A stretch of DNA of 10,589 nt from assembly GCA_964489735.1 (NCBI GenBank), contig CAZBAL010000044.1:1-10589 (forward strand), in the 5' to 3' direction. The stretch is from Andreesenia sp964489735 (GTDB lineage: Bacteria > Bacillota > Clostridia > Tissierellales > Gottschalkiaceae). The translations under genes were made by a program, and so were the position numbers. The notes under the pieces were generated by a model. The model was not told where the DNA came from, ran no database searches, and worked only from the letters and a program-made list of their open reading frames with translations. This document shows, piece after piece, positions 1 to 6,244 of the stretch; position 1 is the stretch's first letter; the number at the start of each line of letters is the position of its first letter.

Positions 1-134
1 ATGCAGAATTCTATGAAACAGGAACCTCGTGACTTTAGTCATGAGAGGTTCAGGGGTTGTGGAGTGATTATGAGCCAGAAGATGATAGTAAAATTGATGA
101 GACATCGACACTTAAGGAGGAGTTCGATGTATAA
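1..134 (+). pseudogene. Apparent 3' end of an OpuCA-like ABC transporter ATPase gene, frame interrupted
   Basis: In the third frame, positions 45-134 read EVQGLWSDYEPEDDSK and then an acidic tail to TAA at 132-134. Just before, the second frame at 17-43 reads NRNLVTLVM. Joined, these resemble the C-terminal end of the CBS region of OpuCA-type ATPases (a TR-x-SLV-x-x-V...LW pattern, recalled from the family). The junction needs a frame change near 43-45, and the third frame has stops at 30, 36 and 42. There is also a TGA at 14-16 in the second frame. The TAA overlaps the ATG of the next gene at 127, the usual arrangement for a translationally coupled ATPase-permease pair. Seen: the frames and stops. 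Inferred: identity and the broken state. Only about 40 codons are visible, so this remains uncertain. Confidence 0.4.
114..120 (+). promoter_or_regulatory. Ribosome binding site deciding the start of the first permease
   Basis: AAGGAGG lies six bases before ATG at 127. No comparable site can be seen for the ATG at position 1, so this site argues for the shorter 216-residue permease. Confidence 0.8.
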
Positions 135-777
135 CTGGATATTAGAAAACTGGGTGAGGATACTGGAGAAAATTGGAGAACATCTATTTATTTCAATAAC
201 AGCACTGCTTATTGGTGCTGCAATAGCCATACCTCTTGGAATCCTTCTATCCAAAACAAAGAGAATATCACAAGTAGTGATTTCCATAGCATCAATACTT
301 CAGACACTTCCATCACTCGCACTACTAGCAATCATGGTGCCATTAGTAGGGGTGGGAAGAAAACCAGCAATAATTGCACTAGCAATCTATTCTCTGCTTC
401 CGATACTGAGAAATACTTATCTTGGAATGACGGGAGTAGATAAAGATCTGATTGATGCATCGAAAGGTATGGGAATGACAAAGTTGCAAATTATAAAAAA
501 AGTTCAGCTTCCAATTGCTATACCTGTAATAATGTCAGGACTTCAGTTATCTGCAGTATACCTTGTAGCATGGACTACGATAGCTTCATATATTGGTGCA
601 GGAGGTCTTGGTGACCTTATTTTTATGGGATTGAATAATTACAATTTTTATGCAATCTTGAGTGGGACTATACCGGTTACAGTTATAGCTTTATTGTTGG
701 AGTGGATACTGGGGGTCTTGAAAAACAGACTTACGCCGAGAACTTTTAGAGATGGTGTGATAGAAAGTGAATTTTAA
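127..777 (+). CDS. opuCB: Quaternary-amine (betaine/choline/carnitine) ABC transporter permease, OpuCB-like
   Basis: Inner-membrane permease of an OpuC/ProU-type importer, taking up osmoprotectants with the help of an ATPase and a binding protein. The frame is open back to base 1, but the ATG at 127 is preferred: it has a strong ribosome binding site, gives 216 residues (the paralogue downstream has 212), and the extra 42 residues are basic and unlike a permease. The protein is hydrophobic, with about five membrane segments. The QTLPSLALLAI stretch, the YSLLPILRNTY stretch, and the EAA-type ATPase-contact loop (DASKGMGMTKLQI, followed by IGAGGLGDLI) are hallmarks of the family. It is close in sequence to the permease at 1766, and the two probably form a heterodimeric channel. 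Its end overlaps the GTG start of the binding protein by 11 bases. The exact substrate cannot be read from sequence. Confidence 0.88.
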   Translation: MYNWILENWVRILEKIGEHLFISITALLIGAAIAIPLGILLSKTKRISQVVISIASILQTLPSLALLAIMVPLVGVGRKPAIIALAIYSLLPILRNTYLGMTGVDKDLIDASKGMGMTKLQIIKKVQLPIAIPVIMSGLQLSAVYLVAWTTIASYIGAGGLGDLIFMGLNNYNFYAILSGTIPVTVIALLLEWILGVLKNRLTPRTFRDGVIESEF

Positions 778-1765
778 AAAATATAGAATAATTGCACTAC
801 TAGTTTCATTAGCTCTTCTGTCTGGCTGTACTTTACCAGGATTAGGAACAAGGGTTAAGAATGATGGGATAATAGTAGCAGGTGGAAATACCACAGAGAG
901 ACAGATACTCTCAGAGGTGGTATCTCAAATGATAGACCACTATTTAACTGAAGGTAAACCCACTTTAATCAATAATCTGGGTTCGAGTATGCTGATAATT
1001 CAGGCTATGGAAAGACAGGATGCAAACATTTCAGGTACTATGTACACAGGAACTTCATTAACTGGGGAGCTTGAGATGGAAGCGACCACAGATTCTGAAG
1101 AGGCAATGAAAAAGGTTGTAAAGGGATACAGTGAAAAGTATGATATGGTATGGTTCCCTTCATATGGATTTGAAAACACTTATGCTTTTATGACATCGAG
1201 AAAATATGCTGAAGAGCATGGTATTGAAAAAATAAGTGATTTAGAAAAGTTGTCAAATGAACTCAGAGTGGGTATAGATACAGGTTGGCTCGACAGGCAA
1301 GGAGATGGATATGATCAGTTTCAAGAAGTTTATGGTTTCTCTTTTGATACGATTATGCCAATGGAGATTGGACTTGTCTACGATGCGATAAACAGTGATA
1401 GCATGGATCTTGCATTGGGATATTCAACTGATGGAAGGATTGATGCGTATGATCTGGTAATAATTGAAGATGACCTAAATCTCTTTCCGCCATATGATGC
1501 GAGTCCTGTCGTGACGAAGGATCTTATAAGAAAATATCCTGACCTTGAGAAAATAATACTGAAGCTGGAAGGTGAGATTCCTTCAGAAGTGATGCAGAAG
1601 CTGAACAGAAAAGCTGATGAGGAAAAGATAGAGCCAAATATTGTAGCGAGAGATTTTTTAAGAGAAAATAATTATTTCGAAAACAAGGATGTAATAAGAT
1701 TGAAAGACAGACCTATATACAGAGATGTCATAAGTGATATTGTATCTCTGGAAGGAGGGAATTAG
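767..1765 (+). CDS. opuCC: Quaternary-amine ABC transporter substrate-binding lipoprotein, OpuCC-like
   Basis: Extracytoplasmic receptor that captures betaine, choline or carnitine and delivers it to the permeases. The start is GTG at 767, inside the end of the permease gene; an in-frame TGA at 758-760 rules out anything further upstream. The N-terminus has a KKYR positive patch, a hydrophobic core and the lipobox LLSGC, with Cys21 as the predicted lipidation site. The mature part fits the OpuAC/OsmF binding-protein family: GGNTTERQIL near the start, then MYTGTSLTG, VWFPSYGFENTYAF, GYSTDGRI and DLNLFPPYDASPVV. The length of 332 residues is normal for OpuCC when the signal peptide is included. 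It sits between two permease genes, an order typical of opuC operons, and stops directly before the next ATG. The choice among betaine, choline and carnitine is not visible. Confidence 0.9.
   Translation: MNFKKYRIIALLVSLALLSGCTLPGLGTRVKNDGIIVAGGNTTERQILSEVVSQMIDHYLTEGKPTLINNLGSSMLIIQAMERQDANISGTMYTGTSLTGELEMEATTDSEEAMKKVVKGYSEKYDMVWFPSYGFENTYAFMTSRKYAEEHGIEKISDLEKLSNELRVGIDTGWLDRQGDGYDQFQEVYGFSFDTIMPMEIGLVYDAINSDSMDLALGYSTDGRIDAYDLVIIEDDLNLFPPYDASPVVTKDLIRKYPDLEKIILKLEGEIPSEVMQKLNRKADEEKIEPNIVARDFLRENNYFENKDVIRLKDRPIYRDVISDIVSLEGGN
1751..1760 (+). promoter_or_regulatory. Ribosome binding site for the second permease
   Basis: GAAGGAGGGA lies five bases before ATG at 1766. A second site, CGGAGG near 1798-1803, stands before an in-frame ATG at 1811. 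The 1766 start is preferred because OpuC permeases usually carry the short polar N-terminus that it adds. Confidence 0.7.
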
Positions 1766-2404
1766 ATGTCAGAGTTATTAAAGTATTATCAGATAAACGG
1801 AGGATATGTTATGTCTCAGTTTATAAGACATTTTTTAATATCGATATATGGAGTTTTATTTGCATCTATAGTGGCGGTTCCACTAGGCTTTTGGATTGCA
1901 AGAAGGACTAGAATGGCCAGTTTTCTGTTATCCATTGCAAATATAATCCAGACAATTCCTTCATTAGCTATGCTTTCGATTCTCATGGTAGTATTAGGTC
2001 TTGGACCTAATACAGTTGTGGTGACCGTATTCTTATATTCACTGCTTCCAATTTTGAAAAACACTTATACTGCCGTAAATAATGTTGATAAATCAGTCTT
2101 AGATATAGCTAAAGGTGTTGGTATGACTAAAAATCAAATTAGATTGAAAGTGGAACTTCCACTATCACTAAACCTCATAATGGGAGGAATAAGAAATGCA
2201 CTTGTCATTGCTATAGGGGTTACAGCAATTGGAACCTTTATAGGAGCAGGAGGACTTGGAGATATTATATCCCGTGGAATTAATGTAACAGATGGTGGTT
2301 CTATAATATGGGCAGGTGCTATTCCAACAGCTCTGATGGCGGTATTGATAGACTTAATATTGAATAAAATCGAGAAGAAGCTCACTGTTACTAATAATAT
2401 ATAA
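1766..2404 (+). CDS. opuCD: Quaternary-amine ABC transporter permease, OpuCD-like
   Basis: Second membrane subunit of the same importer. It has 212 residues and about five membrane segments. It shares the family stretches with the first permease: IIQTIPSLAMLSI, YSLLPILKNTY, and the cytoplasmic EAA loop DIAKGVGMTKNQI followed by IGAGGLGDIISRG. The N-terminus (SELLKYYQINGGYV) has the polar character usual for this subunit, which favours ATG 1766 over the internal ATG 1811. The gene begins immediately after the stop of the binding-protein gene and is the last of the operon, ending about 70 bases before a hairpin terminator. Numbering as OpuCD follows position in the operon, since the two permeases are too similar to tell apart by sequence alone. 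Confidence 0.87.
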   Translation: MSELLKYYQINGGYVMSQFIRHFLISIYGVLFASIVAVPLGFWIARRTRMASFLLSIANIIQTIPSLAMLSILMVVLGLGPNTVVVTVFLYSLLPILKNTYTAVNNVDKSVLDIAKGVGMTKNQIRLKVELPLSLNLIMGGIRNALVIAIGVTAIGTFIGAGGLGDIISRGINVTDGGSIIWAGAIPTALMAVLIDLILNKIEKKLTVTNNI

Positions 2405-2473
2405 TTAGAACTTGCTATACTTTGGACAGGAACAGAAAAAATATTAAAAAATAGATTTTTAAATTATGATATA

Positions 2474-2501
2474 TAAAGACCACTCATTTGAGTGGTCTTT
2501 A
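2474..2501. terminator. Bidirectional hairpin terminator between convergent genes
   Basis: A perfect stem AAAGACCACTC / GAGTGGTCTTT with an ATTT loop, extended by one T-A pair, lies between the last transporter gene (+) and the peptidase gene (-). The bases after the stem are AT-rich on both strands, so it can end transcripts from both sides. Confidence 0.85.
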
Positions 2502-2510
2502 ATTTATGGA

Positions 2511-2541
2511 TCTTCAGTACTTTGAAGAATATCTGTTTTTT
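2511..2541 (+). terminator. Possible weak second terminator
   Basis: A six-base stem TCTTCA / TGAAGA with a six-base loop is followed, after seven bases, by a run of six T on the + strand. It could back up the stronger hairpin upstream for the transporter operon. The stem is short, so this is tentative. Confidence 0.3.
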
Positions 2542-2546
2542 CTATT

Positions 2547-4610
2547 CTAGTACATATGAACCCTATCTTCAGGTTTAACATACATTCCATCTCCAGGTTT
2601 AATGTCAAATGCTTCATAGAACTTATCTGTTGAGCTAAGCACTGCATTAACACGGATTTTGCTAGGCGCATGTTCATCGCTTTTCAACTGTTCAATAATA
2701 TCTTCATCATTGCTCAGGCTTGCCCATGATTTAGCATAACTTATATACATTTCTTTCAATGCCTCTTTATCATCACCCAATAGTGTGGTTACAACTGATA
2801 TACCACCTAAATCGGCTATGTTTTCTCCGAGTGTAAGTTCACCATCAACTTTATGCCCTGGAAGTGCTTCGAAGTTTCCGAAGTATTTAATGAAAGATTG
2901 TGCTTTTTCTTTAAATGCATTTCTGTCCGTATCTGACCACCAATTTCTTAAATTACCTTTTTCATCATAATGAGAACCAAGGTCATCAAAAGCATGTGTT
3001 ATCTCGTGGGCTATAACAGCTCCTAAGCTTCCTAAGTTTTGAGCATAACTAGCTTTTTCATCATAAAATGGAGACTGAAGTATTGCAGCAGGGAATACAA
3101 CTCCATTTGTTGACGGATCATAATATGCGTTTAGAGTATGAGATGACATACCCCATTCTCCACGATTTACAGGAGAGGATGCTCTAGTAAGCTCTTGAGC
3201 AGCTTTTGATTTGTTTATGGCAACAGCATTATCTATGAGGCTACCACCTTCAGCTCCAGATTTTACTGTACCATCTTTAAGATGACTAGTGTAAGTCTCA
3301 GGATATCCTATTTTAAGGTCTAGATTTTCCAGTTTCTTTATTGCCTCAGCCTTGCTTTCTGGACTCATCCAATCCAATTTTTCTATATTTTTCTTGTAGG
3401 CTCCTACAATATCACCAATCATTTTTTCTACTGCCTCTTTCTTTTCTGGTGAGAAATATTTTTTTGCGTAGATTTCACCAATTTCCATATCGGCAAGTTT
3501 TTTAACAGCCGTTAGAGAATTTTCATCATCATTTTCTTCTCTTTGTTCAAAAACAGCTTTAGCATTTCTGATATCTTTGTTAAGGTATTCGCCATAGTCA
3601 TCTAATAGTGCAGAAATCGAATACTTTTTAAGCATTTCCAGATTATCTTTTGTCAGATATTTATTTATAACTGATAGAGACTTTGGATTTTCAACAACAG
3701 TAGCATAGTATCCATTTAGTCCAGCTTCATCAAAATACTCCTTGAGATTCATATTTGGAATTTCTGACTGAATTTCATCCATAGTCTTATAGTTTAGAAT
3801 TTTTTCAATATTGTTGCTATCTGTTTTTGTATGAGCAGCTTTAGCTAGATCAGTTTGGAAATTCACAACTTTTTCTACTATTTTTTTCTTATCTTTTGAA
3901 TCAGTTCCATCAGCTTTGATCAGTTTTTCAATGTAGTCTGACATATCTTTTTTCATGCTTTCTTGTTCTAAATCTTCTTTTTTACCCATCATATAAGGCT
4001 GAGCAAAAAGCAGTGAATGTTTTGTGGAATCTTTTGGATCAGGTTGAGCTTCAAACGTAAATAGGCTTGAATTACCCAGTTCTTTTTTTACTTTTGCTAT
4101 AGCTTTTAAGTATGCTGGAATGGAATCAGCGGACTGAATAGAATCTATATAAGGCTTTAGAGGACCAAGTCCTGCTTTTTCATTCCCTTTATGATCAAAA
4201 GCAGATTTATATAACAAGCCGATAGCTCTTTCAGCACTGCCTTCAGGATGTTTTTCAGGTTCCTTTGCTATTTCTTCAACAAGCTTATTAACATTCTCAT
4301 CTATTTTATCAGTAGCTTCTGAGAAACGATCCTTGCCTTCACTACCATTTTTAGATATTTTTTCATTTAGTTCTTTTGCATTTACATGATTATAGAAGTC
4401 ATCTTGAAGTTTTGATTCTTTAATTAGTTTCTGTTTGGATTGAGTTTTTTCAACATTATCCTTTGATTCGATTTGTTCAGTCTGTTCAGTAGTATTCTTT
4501 CCATTGACGGTGTTATCTTTTAAGTTATTCGATGGACCAGTGCATGCAGACAGTAATAAAGCTGTTATCAATGCACTGGTTGTGAATAGTATACTTATTC
4601 TTCTTTTCAT
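2547..4610 (-). CDS. M13 family zinc metallopeptidase (neprilysin/PepO-like), surface lipoprotein
   Basis: Zinc endopeptidase expected to cut oligopeptides outside the cell. The start ATG at 4610 has GGAGGG six bases upstream; an in-frame ATG at 4640 would add ten residues before the signal peptide and lacks such a site. The 687-residue protein begins MKRR, a hydrophobic core and the lipobox LLSAC (Cys23), then a polar Thr/Lys/Glu-rich linker of about 40 residues. The N-terminal M13 domain opens with LQDDFYNHVNAKEL. The catalytic domain has NAYYDPSTNG at about 494, the zinc motif HEITH at about 535-539 and the third ligand in GENIADLGG (Glu596, Asp600). The C-terminus keeps the KPGD...PEDRV signature but ends HMY rather than the common Trp. 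It is a lone gene, convergent with the transporter operon. A TATAAT at 4646-4641 may be its -10 box; no good -35 is visible. The substrate is unknown. Confidence 0.93.
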   Translation of the reverse strand: MKRRISILFTTSALITALLLSACTGPSNNLKDNTVNGKNTTEQTEQIESKDNVEKTQSKQKLIKESKLQDDFYNHVNAKELNEKISKNGSEGKDRFSEATDKIDENVNKLVEEIAKEPEKHPEGSAERAIGLLYKSAFDHKGNEKAGLGPLKPYIDSIQSADSIPAYLKAIAKVKKELGNSSLFTFEAQPDPKDSTKHSLLFAQPYMMGKKEDLEQESMKKDMSDYIEKLIKADGTDSKDKKKIVEKVVNFQTDLAKAAHTKTDSNNIEKILNYKTMDEIQSEIPNMNLKEYFDEAGLNGYYATVVENPKSLSVINKYLTKDNLEMLKKYSISALLDDYGEYLNKDIRNAKAVFEQREENDDENSLTAVKKLADMEIGEIYAKKYFSPEKKEAVEKMIGDIVGAYKKNIEKLDWMSPESKAEAIKKLENLDLKIGYPETYTSHLKDGTVKSGAEGGSLIDNAVAINKSKAAQELTRASSPVNRGEWGMSSHTLNAYYDPSTNGVVFPAAILQSPFYDEKASYAQNLGSLGAVIAHEITHAFDDLGSHYDEKGNLRNWWSDTDRNAFKEKAQSFIKYFGNFEALPGHKVDGELTLGENIADLGGISVVTTLLGDDKEALKEMYISYAKSWASLSNDEDIIEQLKSDEHAPSKIRVNAVLSSTDKFYEAFDIKPGDGMYVKPEDRVHMY

Positions 4611-4940
4611 ATTTATCCCTCCAAATACACTCAGATACACATTATAGTCAGTTTACGATATTCACTGAGATTATGTATGTATAAATCCAACTAATTATGC
4701 ATTAGATAGATTTTCTAAATAATACTCCATCTGTGTATATCGGCTTACTATGGCATGTTACAAGATATGTAAAAGCATCTGAGAGGTTATTTTTATTTAT
4801 TATATCATAGGAGGTGTATAAATATTAATAAATTAAAGATAACGATTTTATTAACAAAAAATAAAACTCTCAACAGCTTAGACTTAGCTTATCGAGAGTT
4901 TTATAAGTTGTCGCTTTGCATATAAGCAATCTATTTGAAA
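4611..4940. other. Gene-poor intergenic stretch of about 330 bases
   Basis: This contains the peptidase ribosome binding site (4617-4622, GGAGGG on the - strand), a possible -10 box at 4646-4641 and the terminator of the cysteine synthase gene (4856-4904). On the + strand there is an isolated AGGAGGT near 4809-4815 with no usable start codon behind it. On the - strand, one frame is open for about 38 codons with no start codon and with plausible codon choice. No complete gene or RNA was recognised. It may hold remains of a lost gene, but this is only a suggestion. Confidence 0.4.
4856..4904 (-). terminator. Intrinsic terminator of the cysteine synthase gene
   Basis: An 11-base perfect stem (4861-4871 with 4894-4904) closes a 22-base loop that can itself fold partly. 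Read on the - strand, it is followed directly by TTTTTGTTAATAA. It lies about 40 bases after the stop codon of the cysteine synthase-like gene, so that gene is probably transcribed alone. Confidence 0.88.
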
Positions 4941-5930
4941 TTAAAATCTATGCGATATAATATCAACGATTTCAATATGTTTGGAAATATAACTTTCTTT
5001 AGAAGGTTCATCTTTAAAAAGGTCTGTAGAAAGATACTTTTTATTATCATCAGGAAAAACAGTTACTACATTGCTGTTTTCTCCTAAAATTTCCATGGCC
5101 ATGACAGAACCGATAAAATTTGCACCTGAAGAGATTCCAACACCGAGACCTTTTGATGCGAGTTTTTTAGCCATTATTATAGCATCCCCATCAGACACAG
5201 AAATAATCTCATCAAGCTTATCCAGTTCCAATATATCAGGAATAAATTCATCAGATATTCCGGCTATCCTATGATGACCTACTTGACCGCCAGTTGATAG
5301 AGTAGGAGACTCCTTAGGTTCCAAAGGAAATGATTTTACTTTGGGGTTTATTTCTTTAAGAGCTTTGCTCACACCCATAACTGTCCCGCCAGTACCAACT
5401 CCAGCCACAAAGCCATCGGGTATTATATCAACTTTTTTTAAATTTTCAATTATTTCTTTTCCTAAGCTTTTATATTGAGCTAGAGGATTGTCGCTGTTTG
5501 CAAACTGTCTAGGAAGAAAAACATCATTATTGTTTTCTGCAAACTCTTCAGTTTTTTCTATGCTTCCTATAAAACCACCTTCTTCGGCGGACACTAGTCG
5601 TATCTCAGCACCGAACCCCTTAATTATATTTATTCTCTCCAGACTCATCCAATCGGGCATATATATGATTACAGGATGATTGAGCATAGCTCCAAGTGCG
5701 CAAAAAGCAATCCCTGTATTTCCGCTAGTAGCTTCTACTATCGAATCTCCAGGCTTTATTGCCCCGGATTCATAAGCATTTTTTAATATATGGTATGCCA
5801 TTCTATCTTTAACACTTCCAGTAAGGTTATAGTGTTCCATTTTTGCAAATATTCTCTTTTCTTTGCCTTTATATTTAAAAACAATCTCTGCTAATGGAGT
5901 ATTGCCAATAAAGTTTTCAATCTTTTTCAA
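4941..5930 (-). CDS. cysK: Cysteine synthase family PLP enzyme (O-acetylserine sulfhydrylase-like)
   Basis: Cytoplasmic beta-replacement enzyme, most likely joining sulfide to O-acetylserine to make cysteine. The start is TTG at 5930 with AGGAGG eight bases upstream; no ATG fits. The 329 residues show GNTPL at 9-13, the PLP lysine Lys41 in TGSVKDR, the substrate loop TSGNTG at 68-73, the phosphate-binding GTGGT at 179-183, SPTLSTGG...GHHRIAGISDEFIP, and GISSGAN near the C-terminus. Length and motif order match CysK/CysM. The loop before the lysine reads HYNLTGS rather than the common NPxGS. The gene diverges from the sulfite/APS reductase operon, which would supply its sulfide, and has its own terminator. 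A palindrome upstream may control it. Other acceptors (O-phosphoserine, homoserine esters) or cystathionine-type reactions cannot be excluded from sequence. Confidence 0.85.
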   Translation of the reverse strand: MKKIENFIGNTPLAEIVFKYKGKEKRIFAKMEHYNLTGSVKDRMAYHILKNAYESGAIKPGDSIVEATSGNTGIAFCALGAMLNHPVIIYMPDWMSLERINIIKGFGAEIRLVSAEEGGFIGSIEKTEEFAENNNDVFLPRQFANSDNPLAQYKSLGKEIIENLKKVDIIPDGFVAGVGTGGTVMGVSKALKEINPKVKSFPLEPKESPTLSTGGQVGHHRIAGISDEFIPDILELDKLDEIISVSDGDAIIMAKKLASKGLGVGISSGANFIGSVMAMEILGENSNVVTVFPDDNKKYLSTDLFKDEPSKESYISKHIEIVDIISHRF

Positions 5931-5938
5931 GAATATGT

Positions 5939-5944
5939 CCTCCT
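5939..5944 (-). promoter_or_regulatory. Ribosome binding site supporting a TTG start
   Basis: AGGAGG on the - strand lies eight bases before TTG at 5930-5928. It decides the start of the cysteine synthase-like gene, which has no nearby ATG in frame. Confidence 0.8.
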
Positions 5945-5997
5945 ATTGTTAAATTGTGCTGCGTTTATTGAAAAAATATTATAAATTAATAAATGGG

Positions 5998-6026
5998 TCT
6001 AATATTACTATTAATAGTATATTAGA
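5998..6026. promoter_or_regulatory. AT-rich palindrome, candidate operator in the divergent region
   Basis: The arms CTAATAT-(T)-ACTATT and AATAGT-ATATTAG pair along 13 bases with one bulged T, plus one more T-A pair outside. The core ACTATTAATAGT is a perfect 12-base palindrome. It covers the -10 box and start region of a candidate leftward promoter (6044-6016), or the -35 region of an alternative one with TATAAT at 5983-5978. Either position suits a repressor or activator of the cysteine synthase gene. No regulator family was recognised from the motif. Confidence 0.5.
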
Positions 6027-6044
6027 GATTGACTAAAAAGTGAA
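6016..6044 (-). promoter_or_regulatory. Candidate promoter for the cysteine synthase gene
   Basis: On the - strand TTCACT, a 17-base spacer and TATACT give a sigma-A-like promoter (four and five matches of six). It would start transcription near 6009, about 80 bases before the TTG. An alternative is TATAAT at 5983-5978, which has no good -35 box. The palindrome at 5998-6026 overlaps the first and abuts the second. Confidence 0.4.
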
Positions 6045-6101
6045 TAGAAAAGGATTTCTCTTATGGATATTAAATCTTGTAAATATTAATCTCTATTTGT
6101 C

Positions 6102-6130
6102 TTGACATGTAAAAATATAAATGCTAATAT
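6102..6130 (+). promoter_or_regulatory. Sigma-A promoter of the sulfate-reduction operon
   Basis: TTGACA at 6102-6107, a 17-base spacer and TAATAT at 6125-6130, with TG at 6122-6123 as an extended -10 element. This is a near-consensus housekeeping promoter. The predicted start near 6137 leaves a leader of about 108 bases before the sulfite reductase gene. A promoter this strong in a pathway usually shut off by cysteine suggests control by a repressor or in the leader. Confidence 0.75.
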
Positions 6131-6136
6131 AATAAC

Positions 6137-6244
6137 CAAGTAATCAGATGGGAATAAACGATATTGATTGCGGCGGATCAAATTATGATAGTAATATCAG
6201 TAAGAGAGGAAATTGAATATTAATAGAGAAGGAGCTGGATACAC
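6137..6244 (+). other. Transcribed leader of the sulfate-reduction operon
   Basis: About 108 bases separate the predicted start of transcription from the ATG. It contains a five-base stem TTGAT / ATCAA (6164-6168 with 6177-6181) closing a GC-rich loop TGCGGCGG, a copy of the palindrome half-site at 6187-6200, and AAGGAG at 6229-6234 as the ribosome binding site. A 22-codon open frame from ATG 6148 to TGA 6216 encodes a peptide with Asp-Cys-Gly-Gly-Ser, but no ribosome binding site stands before it. I see no T-box or S-box (SAM) consensus and no intrinsic terminator. Its role, if any, is open. Confidence 0.4.
6187..6200 (+). promoter_or_regulatory. Repeat of the palindrome half-site in the leader
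   Basis: GATAGTAATATCAG matches the - strand half of the palindrome, AATAGTAATATTAG, at 12 of 14 positions. It lies about 50 bases after the predicted transcription start of the rightward operon, where a bound repressor could block elongation. Inference from similarity only. Confidence 0.35.

Noticed and set aside
1..126. N-terminal extension of the first permease (ATG at base 1)
   Set aside because: No ribosome binding site is visible, the residues are basic and unlike OpuC permeases, and a strong site before ATG 127 gives the family's normal length.
2430..2470. A/T-only inverted repeat after the second permease
   Set aside because: A seven-base A-T stem in very AT-rich DNA is expected by chance; the GC-containing hairpin at 2474 is the credible terminator.
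4750..4782. Ten-codon + strand frame with two Cys codons
   Set aside because: There is no ribosome binding site and it is very short; nothing supports expression.
6141..6155. CymR-like site (TAATC...GGGAAT) just after the rightward -10 box
   Set aside because: Only parts of the recalled consensus match and the internal spacing is too short to support a call.
6137..6244. T-box, SAM (S-box) or other known riboswitch in the operon leader
   Set aside because: No T-box AGGGTGGNACCGCG-like motif, no S-box core and no terminator/antiterminator pair could be found by reading.
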